A DNA stretch of 14,991 nucleotides from CAYRFE01 sp964539615. GTDB lineage: Bacteria; Macinerneyibacteriota; Macinerneyibacteria; Macinerneyibacteriales; CAYRFE01. A program made the position numbers and the translations under genes. The DNA lies in assembly GCA_964539615.1 (NCBI GenBank), contig CAZIJP010000064.1:1-14991 (forward strand). The letters run 5' to 3'. The notes beneath the pieces were generated by a model. That model was given only the letters and a program-made list of their open reading frames with translations, searched no databases and was not told where the DNA came from. The number at the start of each line of letters is the position of its first letter. The stretch's first letter is position 1. Of this stretch, positions 1-5,369 are shown in pieces.

Positions 1-515
1 TGATGGAGATTCTCCGCCATCTCAAGACCGATAAATCCCGCGCCGACCACAACGGCTTTTCTCACATTATGCGTGTCAACAAACGTTTTTATCGCATCGG
101 TATCAGGTACGTTGCGCATGGTGAATATGGCAGGATCGTTTATACCGGGTATCGGCGGTTTCACCGGTTCTGCCCCCGGTGAGAACAGCAATTTATCGTA
201 TTTTTCGGTGTATTTTTTACCTGTTTTCGTTTCTGTTATTTCTATCGTGTGCGCTTTGGTGTCAACGGCAGTGACCTCGCTGTCGATACGAACGCTCATA
301 TTGAATCGTGTGCCAAACGATTCGGGGGTCTGAACGAACAATTTCTCGCGTTCTGCGATGGTGCCGCCTATGTAATAGGGCAGCCCGCAGTTGGCGTAAG
401 AAATATATGAGCCGCGTTCGAATATGATTATTTCTGATTTCTCATCGATTCGGCGTAATCGGGCTGCGGCGGTGGCACCGCCCGCAACCCCGCCGATAAT
501 ACAAATTTTCGGCAT
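1..515 (-). CDS. CoA-disulfide reductase / NADH oxidase-family flavoprotein, N-terminal part
   Basis: This is the first 171 codons of a gene that runs off the left edge. The family uses FAD and NAD(P)H to reduce CoA disulfide, polysulfide or oxygen in the cytoplasm through one redox cysteine. An FAD-binding fold starts at residue 4 (IIGGVAGGATAA). The segment YANCGLPYY places Cys43 where the single redox-active cysteine of CoA-disulfide reductase and related NADH oxidases sits. A second dinucleotide-binding motif, VVVGAGFIGLEMAE, begins at about residue 155. The C-terminal dimerisation domain, and any rhodanese fusion that would separate subfamilies, lies outside the window. It starts 15 bases after the stop of the MarR-family gene, so the two are probably co-transcribed; no good ribosome site is visible. 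The family is secure; the substrate cannot be decided from this part. Confidence 0.88.
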   Translation of the reverse strand, partial: MPKICIIGGVAGGATAAARLRRIDEKSEIIIFERGSYISYANCGLPYYIGGTIAEREKLFVQTPESFGTRFNMSVRIDSEVTAVDTKAHTIEITETKTGKKYTEKYDKLLFSPGAEPVKPPIPGINDPAIFTMRNVPDTDAIKTFVDTHNVRKAVVVGAGFIGLEMAENLH

Positions 516-530
516 AATGGAAATTTTCTG

Positions 531-878
531 TTAGTTTTCTTCGATGGTGATGACCGGGAAATTGATCTTGCTGGCCTGGATACCTTCAAGAGCATCTTTT
601 GCTTTTTTCGTGAGCGAGAAGAACATTTCGCGGCGGTCTCTGTTGCCTACGTCGCGAGCGATCATTTTTTTCTGTTCCAATGATGTGAGAATGCGGGAGA
701 TACGTGAATTTGAGATCCCGAGATGAAGCGCTACATCGCTGGATTTATAGGATTTGTCGGCCAACAGGCACAGGATCATGCTTTCATTCAGGTCAAGATC
801 AAATTGATCTTCCAATTCTTTTTCCAACAGATACAACGTTTTACAAACCTTCTTAAGAACGCAAAAAGTCTGACGCAT
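531..878 (-). CDS. MarR-family transcriptional regulator
   Basis: This 115-residue protein has the MarR winged-helix layout: a helix up to about residue 24, then DNA-binding helices around residues 45-70 (SSDVALHLGISNSRISRILTSLE, described in part) and a charged wing with RDRRE near residue 80. It is shorter than the usual 135-150 residues, so the C-terminal dimerisation helix is reduced. Cysteines lie at positions 6, 12 and 37; N-terminal cysteines are the sensing residues in redox-responsive OhrR/MarR proteins, although other MarR proteins have them without that role. The ATG follows a strong AAGGGGG ribosome site at 885-891. It heads the same transcript as the flavoprotein gene and has a consensus promoter overlapped on its downstream side by a palindrome, which suggests autoregulation. 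Its ligand is unknown; a thiol or redox signal is inferred from the neighbour. Confidence 0.85.
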   Translation of the reverse strand: MRQTFCVLKKVCKTLYLLEKELEDQFDLDLNESMILCLLADKSYKSSDVALHLGISNSRISRILTSLEQKKMIARDVGNRDRREMFFSLTKKAKDALEGIQASKINFPVITIEEN

Positions 879-888
879 ACTCTACCCC

Positions 889-900
889 CTTGTTTACAAG
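889..900. promoter_or_regulatory. Palindrome next to the MarR promoter, probable operator
   Basis: CTTGTTTACAAG is an inverted repeat with 5-bp arms (CTTGT/ACAAG) around a 2-bp centre. It begins one base downstream of the -10 box of the minus-strand promoter, so it would cover the transcription start and reach the ribosome site of the MarR gene. This is where MarR-family repressors commonly bind their own promoters. Binding by this particular protein is inferred. Confidence 0.55.
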
Positions 901-901
901 T

Positions 902-930
902 ATTATATTAATCATCAAATTAGTTGTCAA
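902..930 (-). promoter_or_regulatory. Consensus sigma-70 promoter for the MarR-flavoprotein transcript
   Basis: Read on the minus strand, TTGACA (930-925) and TATAAT (907-902) are separated by exactly 17 bases, a full match to the vegetative consensus. Such a strong promoter normally needs repression, in keeping with the palindrome directly downstream. Confidence 0.85.
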
Positions 931-962
931 GAGCAAATATTGTCAAATGCAAATATTTCGAA

Positions 963-994
963 TATCAATTATTGATAATTGCAATCATATCAAT
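963..994. repeat. Overlapping inverted repeats in the divergent intergenic region
   Basis: The heptamer TATCAAT or its complement ATTGATA occurs at 963-969, 971-977 and 988-994, giving two overlapping inverted pairs. A longer inverted repeat, CAATTAT/ATAATTG with a 2-base centre, spans 966-981. A further ATTGATA lies at 1099-1105. These are plausible regulator sites, but AT-rich sequence produces such repeats readily. Confidence 0.4.
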
Positions 995-1024
995 GAATAG
1001 TAATGGCGGAAAGATCTGCCGAAT

Positions 1025-1043
1025 ATGCATACTGTTTATGCAT
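1025..1043. repeat. Inverted repeat ATGCATA-N5-TATGCAT
   Basis: Seven-base arms at 1025-1031 and 1037-1043 flank the spacer CTGTT. No T-tract follows, so it is not a typical terminator. It lies about 70 bases upstream of the promoter of the FecR operon and could be a regulator site. Confidence 0.35.
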
Positions 1044-1110
1044 TCATTTTTCATTTTCAATAGTAAAGTATTACCGTAATTACCGGCTGATTTTTTTCAT
1101 TGATACATAC

Positions 1111-1139
1111 TTGTAAACGGACAGACTTTGTGCTATGCT
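1111..1139 (+). promoter_or_regulatory. Promoter of the FecR-surE-cNMP-phosphatase operon
   Basis: TTGTAA (1111-1116) and TATGCT (1134-1139) are 17 bases apart, placing the start of transcription near 1146, just before the AGGAGG ribosome site at 1156-1161. The -35 box is embedded in ATACTTGTAAAC (1107-1118), which matches 12 of 12 bases with the minus strand at 903-892 in the MarR promoter region. Confidence 0.65.
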
Positions 1140-1167
1140 TACGTGTAATGATGACAGGAGGAATGCT

Positions 1168-1914
1168 ATGAGACATTTATTTGGTTTTGCGGTTTTATGC
1201 ATGATAACCGGATTTTTTTACACAACATTTGCACAGGATGGTACCGGGATTATCAGTGCGTTACAGGGTGCTGCCGAAAAACGTGGCGCTGATGACGCCA
1301 ACTGGCTTTCCGCCACACTGAAGACGAATGTCGCATCGAAAGAAATGGTGCGTACATTACCGGATTCTTTTGCGGAAATTTCCCTGACACGCGGTACTGT
1401 AATACGCCTTGCGCCGAAAACCACCGTTAATATGGTGAAATTGTATGAAGAATCGAAAGACAAAGTTGTCACCAATATACAGGTCGAAAGCGGAGAAGTT
1501 TGGGGAAATGTCAATAAACAGAATGAAGATGATGTGTTTAACGTTGATTCTACCTCGGTATCATCTTCAATCGTCGGCACGATATTTCGTATCAATTCCG
1601 CCGATGACGGATCAACCATGGTAAAAGTATATAAGGGCAACGTTGAGGTAAGCTCAAACGTCAAGAAAAAAGACACGACCGCTCCCAACAATAACGAACC
1701 TTCGGAAGTGAACGGCCCAACCGAAGTTGAAGGTCCGAAAGAGGTCACTCTTGAGCAATGGACCGTTATCGTGCGCGAGATGATGCAGGTTAAGATAGAT
1801 AAGAACGGCAACATAGTCCGCATGGATCCTATCGACCCAAAAGCTGCCGAAGAGCAGAATGCCTGGGCGAAATGGAACCAACAGCGTGATGCACAGTCTC
1901 CGGTTCAGCATTAA
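1168..1914 (+). CDS. Secreted FecR-domain protein
   Basis: The 248-residue product begins with a signal peptide (hydrophobic residues 4-19, likely cleavage after FAQ at about residue 23). A FecR domain follows at about residues 65-162: acidic/hydrophobic strands with SFAEISL, TVIRLAPKT, IQVESGEVWG, then VGTIFRI and VKVYKGNVEV. The ATG at 1168 was chosen because AGGAGG lies six bases upstream; an in-frame ATG at 1135 would overlap the -10 box and has no ribosome site. Residues about 177-193 hold a short proline-glutamate repeat (EPSEV, GPTEV, GPKEV), probably a flexible linker. Classical FecR proteins are membrane anti-sigma factors, but this one lacks the cytoplasmic anti-sigma part and has no FecI sigma gene nearby, so a periplasmic or surface binding role is likelier. 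It heads a five-gene operon, with surE beginning three bases after its stop. Confidence 0.8.
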   Translation: MRHLFGFAVLCMITGFFYTTFAQDGTGIISALQGAAEKRGADDANWLSATLKTNVASKEMVRTLPDSFAEISLTRGTVIRLAPKTTVNMVKLYEESKDKVVTNIQVESGEVWGNVNKQNEDDVFNVDSTSVSSSIVGTIFRINSADDGSTMVKVYKGNVEVSSNVKKKDTTAPNNNEPSEVNGPTEVEGPKEVTLEQWTVIVREMMQVKIDKNGNIVRMDPIDPKAAEEQNAWAKWNQQRDAQSPVQH

Positions 1915-1917
1915 GCA

Positions 1918-2694
1918 ATGAATATATTACTTGTCAACGACGACGGAATTTATTCCGACGGTTTGTATGTTCTCTGGAAAAATCTTTCTGCGGAGCACGA
2001 TGTAACAGTCGTCGCTCCGCTTTTTGAACAATCTGCTGTCAGTCATTCCATAAGCATTTATAAACCGGTGCGCATTACCGAGATAAAACGTTCGGCCGGA
2101 TTTAAAGGATATGCGGTGGAGGGTACGCCTGCCGATTGTGTGAAGACGGCATTTTCGCAGACCATTCCGCATAACGAATATGACTGCGTTATATCCGGGA
2201 TCAATAAAGGTTACAACACCGCTACCAATATTCTATATTCCGGCACGGTGTCTGCGGCAGCAGAAGGCTACTTTGAGAATGTGCCGTCGCTTGCGGTATC
2301 GACATCCGTAAATTCACCGCACATCGACGACATCGGCTTATTCATTAAACGCTTCATCCCGTTCTGGCGGGAAAGCGATCATTTTGAAAAAAAGATCATT
2401 TTAAATATCAATTATCCTGACAGAAAGAAGGAAGCCGTGCAAGGTATTCGTTTCACCCGGCAAGGCACGAGTTACTATGTGACATCTATGGACGAGCGGA
2501 CCGATACGATGGGTAGGAAGTATTACTGGTTCGCCGGTGATTTTGTTATGGATACCGATCCGTTGAGCGATGACGGCGCAATTGCGGCAGGCTATATATC
2601 CGTTTCTCCCCTCAAATTTGATTTGACAGATTATTCGATGTTGGCTACACTCAAAAAGCATGAGGAGAAACTATGGGAAAAATTGATGTTTTAA
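1918..2694 (+). CDS. surE: 5'/3'-nucleotidase SurE (survival protein)
   Basis: SurE is a cytoplasmic metal-dependent nucleotidase that removes phosphate from nucleoside monophosphates and is linked to stress and stationary-phase survival. The 258-residue protein has the family's metal-site residues: NDDG with Asp8-Asp9 at the N-terminus, Ser39 in EQSAVSH, and Asn96 in SGINKG. It also carries the conserved EGTPADCV (about 68-75), LYSGTVSAA (107-114), a LNINYP strand (162-167) and the late DTDPLSDDG...GYISVSPL segment (212-232). Length matches the family. There is no ribosome site before the ATG, and the preceding gene ends three bases upstream, so translation is probably coupled. Its last 22 bases overlap the next gene. 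The association with signalling genes rather than the common surE-pcm-nlpD-rpoS order is notable. Confidence 0.96.
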   Translation: MNILLVNDDGIYSDGLYVLWKNLSAEHDVTVVAPLFEQSAVSHSISIYKPVRITEIKRSAGFKGYAVEGTPADCVKTAFSQTIPHNEYDCVISGINKGYNTATNILYSGTVSAAAEGYFENVPSLAVSTSVNSPHIDDIGLFIKRFIPFWRESDHFEKKIILNINYPDRKKEAVQGIRFTRQGTSYYVTSMDERTDTMGRKYYWFAGDFVMDTDPLSDDGAIAAGYISVSPLKFDLTDYSMLATLKKHEEKLWEKLMF

Positions 2695-3137
2695 AACAAA
2701 CTGCGCTTTTTGCTGATGTTCCGCTCGCGTACTTCCCCAAAATTATGGATAAATTCGAGATTATCGAAATACCGCCCGAGACTGAAGTATTTCATGAAGG
2801 CGATACGGGCGATTGCTTGTATATCATTGAAGACGGTGAGCTTTCCGTGGTGGTCAATATTGAAGGGATCGGAAAAGAAGAAGTCGCTATACTCGAGAAA
2901 TTTGATATACTCGGCGAGATGGCCGTGTTGGATGACAGCCCGCGCAGTGCCACGATAATTGCAAAAAAAGGCGCAAAACTATTGAAGCTGAACAAAGCGG
3001 ATTTTCAGGTCATGCTTGAGGAACCGATGGATATTTCCAATATCATTCTGCATAACCTTATTCTGCGCATCAGCAAACGTATTCGCGCTACGAGTGACAA
3101 ACTGAACTCCTTCTATCTTATGGAAATGAGTATTTGA
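2673..3137 (+). CDS. Stand-alone cyclic-nucleotide-binding-domain protein 1
   Basis: The 154-residue product is essentially one cNMP-binding beta-barrel with helical ends: strands at about residues 30-110, glycines in HEGDTGDCLYII and EDGELSV, then a phosphate-binding cassette GEMAVLDDSPRSAT at 81-94. Glu82 and Arg91 are the residues that contact the ribose and cyclic phosphate in functional domains, and small Ser92-Ala93 follow, so binding of cAMP or cGMP is credible. No helix-turn-helix follows, unlike CRP/FNR, so it is not an obvious transcription factor. The ATG has a GAGGAG site at 2662-2667 inside surE and overlaps that gene by 22 bases. Seven bases separate it from a second cNMP-fold gene. 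Its partner is unknown; the phosphatase two genes downstream is the natural candidate. Confidence 0.9.
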   Translation: MGKIDVLKQTALFADVPLAYFPKIMDKFEIIEIPPETEVFHEGDTGDCLYIIEDGELSVVVNIEGIGKEEVAILEKFDILGEMAVLDDSPRSATIIAKKGAKLLKLNKADFQVMLEEPMDISNIILHNLILRISKRIRATSDKLNSFYLMEMSI

Positions 3138-3144
3138 GGCAGTT

Positions 3145-3594
3145 ATGATAGAGAAATATTATCTGTTTTCATTGTTAAGCCCTGCGGAAGCAAAGATTAT
3201 TGAAAAGCGTTTGTTACTGAAACCATACGATAAAGGCACCGTTATTTTTGAAGAGAACGATTCGGCCGATGCTTTGTATTTCATTCAAAAAGGTGAAGTG
3301 GAATTATTCAAGATGGTACGTGATAAACCCACCCAGAGCATGATGATCCTCAAAGACGGAAATTTCTTCGGCGAGGTCGAGCATATAGACGATGCACCGC
3401 GGTATGTGACCGCTAAAGCGAATACCGACGTGGAGTGCCTGCTTCTCCTGAAATCTGATTTTGAACGAATATTAGGCGATGATCCTGCAATTAAGCATAA
3501 GATATACAAATCGTTCATGGTGGAGATGTCCCGGCGGTTACGTATCGCCGATGAACGATTTAAGGATTTTTTCAAAAAAGCATTGAAATCGTAA
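3145..3594 (+). CDS. Stand-alone cyclic-nucleotide-binding-domain protein 2 (cassette altered)
   Basis: This 149-residue protein has the same single cNMP barrel as the gene before it, with GTVIFEENDSADALYFIQKGEVELF at about 31-55 (given as its main landmarks) and a cassette at 76-90. Gly76-Glu77 and Pro85-Arg86 are kept, but the two small residues that normally follow Arg are Tyr87-Val88 (PRYVTA). The bulky tyrosine would sit near the cyclic-nucleotide phosphate, so ligand binding may be changed or lost. The C-terminus is a basic helix and there is no DNA-binding domain. A GAGG at 3136-3139, overlapping the previous stop, serves as ribosome site. Its stop codon TAA is directly followed by the ATG of the phosphatase gene. 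The two cNMP genes may be an old duplication in which one copy kept ligand binding. Confidence 0.88.
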   Translation: MIEKYYLFSLLSPAEAKIIEKRLLLKPYDKGTVIFEENDSADALYFIQKGEVELFKMVRDKPTQSMMILKDGNFFGEVEHIDDAPRYVTAKANTDVECLLLLKSDFERILGDDPAIKHKIYKSFMVEMSRRLRIADERFKDFFKKALKS

Positions 3595-5274
3595 ATGAAA
3601 GTAGAACTTTTTTCTCATTTTAAAATTTACCTCAACGATGAAGCTTATAACTTTTTCAATGATGTTTTCATCGTTTTAAAAGAATTATACGGTATCGACA
3701 GCATGGTGCTCCTCGATATGGACCACGACAAATGCATGCCGTACGGCGTGCCGAAAAACAATTACAATATCGACGATTGGATGCGCAAATATATCGATCT
3801 TCTGGAGAATGAGAAAGATATTCATTTTTCCCTGGATTGCGAGAACGATTCCCAATTTCGCGATATGTTTGACAATTACGGTGCTCGTGTGTCAATATTC
3901 ATACCCATACGCTTCTTTTATAAATCACAGCCTAATTTTGCGGCTAAGGAAGTCTTCTTCTCGCTCCATGATATAATCAATATCAATTTTACAACAAAAA
4001 AGAATATTACTGAGAATGATATCATATTGCTCGGATTGCTTGTCAATCAATATGTGATACGGTTCACATCGCTAAAGGAACTTAATTCATTCATCAATAT
4101 CAACGCTGCCATCTATGAAGGGTTACCGTTCGGGTTGATGACCATGGACAAGAACCTTCAAGCAAACATCAATTCTTCAGGGCGAAAGATACTTGAGCTG
4201 GGAGACGGTCAGGGTATGATCTGTACCGGCATGGGCATCTGTTACTCATGCGACCGGCGTAATTGTCCGTACCGCGAGAAACACATGGTCAATCTTACAA
4301 CGGTCTTTTCCGATGAGCTCACTGCTCAGATCAAGGAAAAAATTGATCTCGCTTATACGACACTTGAAGTAACAACGTTGCGTTTTTGGTTCAAAAAGCG
4401 GTTTTTGCAGATGAAGATCGTGCCGTTCATTTTCAGAGAAGAAGACCTCATGAAGTTTTACAACAAAAAAGAGGTCGATTCGATCATCAATTACATTGTG
4501 TCGTTCCAGGATGTTACCGAGGCTATCGAGAATCAAAAACTCAAACGCGAGATGGAGATAGCCCGGCAAGTCCAAATAGACCTCTTGCCCAAACGTACAT
4601 TGCCAATGGATCAATTCGATCTGAAGGCAGCCTATATACCGGCGCTTGATGTGGGCGGTGATTATTACGATTACATTCAGCTTGGCAATCGACTGGGTAT
4701 TGTGATCGGCGATGTGGCGGGAAAAGGCGTTTCGGCAGCGTTTTTCATGGCGGAGTTGAAGGGTGTTATCAGTTCGGCATTCACGTTTTTTACCGAGACC
4801 ATTCAGATCGTGGAACACATCAACGACTATCTGTTGAAAACAAAAAAACGCAATTTCTTCATAACCATGATCATCGGCATCTTTCATATGGAAACGCGTG
4901 AATTTATCTATATGCGCTGTGGTCATAACGAGCCGGTTTTTATAGCAAATAAAACAGCGAGACCTGAACTTATGTCATCCAACGGTATCGGCTTGAATCT
5001 TGTAAAGACACTGCATTTGCGTGATTTTCTCGAGCAGAAGATCGTCAATTATGAACCGGGAGACTGTTTTTTCCTGTATACCGACGGCGTGACCGAGCGT
5101 ATGAATGAGAAGGGTGAACTGTACGGCGACAAACGACTTCTGACGGTACTTTCTGAGAATACCGGAAAACCGTCAAGCGAGATCATTAAAGCAGTGCTTG
5201 AGTCGGTCAAAGAATTTGCCGGTAAACACGAACGCAACGATGATATCACGATACTCTGTATCAGACCGATGTAG
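3595..5274 (+). CDS. SpoIIE/RsbU-type PP2C phosphatase with a cysteine-containing PAS-like sensor domain
   Basis: Proteins of this type dephosphorylate a serine-phosphorylated STAS anti-anti-sigma factor and so release a sigma factor. The 559-residue protein has three parts. Residues 1-165 look GAF-like. Residues about 170-310 look PAS-like (EGLPFGLMTMDKNLQANINSS, abbreviated, ending at SFQDVTEA) with Cys210, Cys216, Cys219 and Cys224 in an insert (C-X5-C-X2-C-X4-C). A helical linker (EMEIARQVQIDLLP) leads to the SpoIIE catalytic domain at about 340-558. Metal-binding acidic residues are in place: LDVGGDYYDY (Asp352, Asp356), GDVAGKG (Asp373), YTDGVTE (Asp497) and NDD (Asp549-Asp550). There are no membrane helices. 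The ATG abuts the stop of the cNMP gene, with no clear ribosome site, so translation is probably coupled. No STAS, RsbW-like kinase or sigma gene is visible. Family and catalytic competence are clear; the target and the ligand of the cysteine cluster are not. Confidence 0.93.
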   Translation: MKVELFSHFKIYLNDEAYNFFNDVFIVLKELYGIDSMVLLDMDHDKCMPYGVPKNNYNIDDWMRKYIDLLENEKDIHFSLDCENDSQFRDMFDNYGARVSIFIPIRFFYKSQPNFAAKEVFFSLHDIININFTTKKNITENDIILLGLLVNQYVIRFTSLKELNSFININAAIYEGLPFGLMTMDKNLQANINSSGRKILELGDGQGMICTGMGICYSCDRRNCPYREKHMVNLTTVFSDELTAQIKEKIDLAYTTLEVTTLRFWFKKRFLQMKIVPFIFREEDLMKFYNKKEVDSIINYIVSFQDVTEAIENQKLKREMEIARQVQIDLLPKRTLPMDQFDLKAAYIPALDVGGDYYDYIQLGNRLGIVIGDVAGKGVSAAFFMAELKGVISSAFTFFTETIQIVEHINDYLLKTKKRNFFITMIIGIFHMETREFIYMRCGHNEPVFIANKTARPELMSSNGIGLNLVKTLHLRDFLEQKIVNYEPGDCFFLYTDGVTERMNEKGELYGDKRLLTVLSENTGKPSSEIIKAVLESVKEFAGKHERNDDITILCIRPM

Positions 5275-5315
5275 AAATCTAAATTATATCGAAGTTCATT
5301 TTTGTCATTTCCATC

Positions 5316-5344
5316 TTGAGCTTTACACTTTATGGTCGTATACT
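5316..5344 (+). promoter_or_regulatory. Promoter of the triple-repeat secreted protein gene
   Basis: TTGAGC (5316-5321) and TATACT (5339-5344) are spaced by 17 bases. Transcription would begin near 5351, and the GGAGG ribosome site lies at 5360-5364. This makes the gene an independent transcription unit although no terminator is visible after the phosphatase gene. Confidence 0.65.
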
Positions 5345-5369
5345 TACTTCAACTACTACGGAGGTAATT

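Noticed and set aside
73..333. An 86-codon plus-strand frame near the left edge
   Set aside because: It is opposite the clearly coding flavoprotein frame and has no ribosome site.
933..957. CRISPR-like or mobile-element repeat
   Set aside because: Only two short AT-rich direct repeats are present, with no spacer array, transposase or terminal inverted repeats anywhere in the window.
972..993. FNR/CRP-type site (TTGAT...ATCAA)
   Set aside because: The half-sites are 12 bases apart instead of the four needed for FNR, so the match is not supported.
1135..1167. Start of the FecR-domain gene at the upstream ATG
   Set aside because: That ATG overlaps the -10 box, lacks a ribosome site and would place charged residues before the signal peptide.
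4246..4926. A 226-codon open frame on the minus strand within the phosphatase gene
   Set aside because: It lies opposite well-conserved catalytic motifs of the SpoIIE domain and has no recognisable features.
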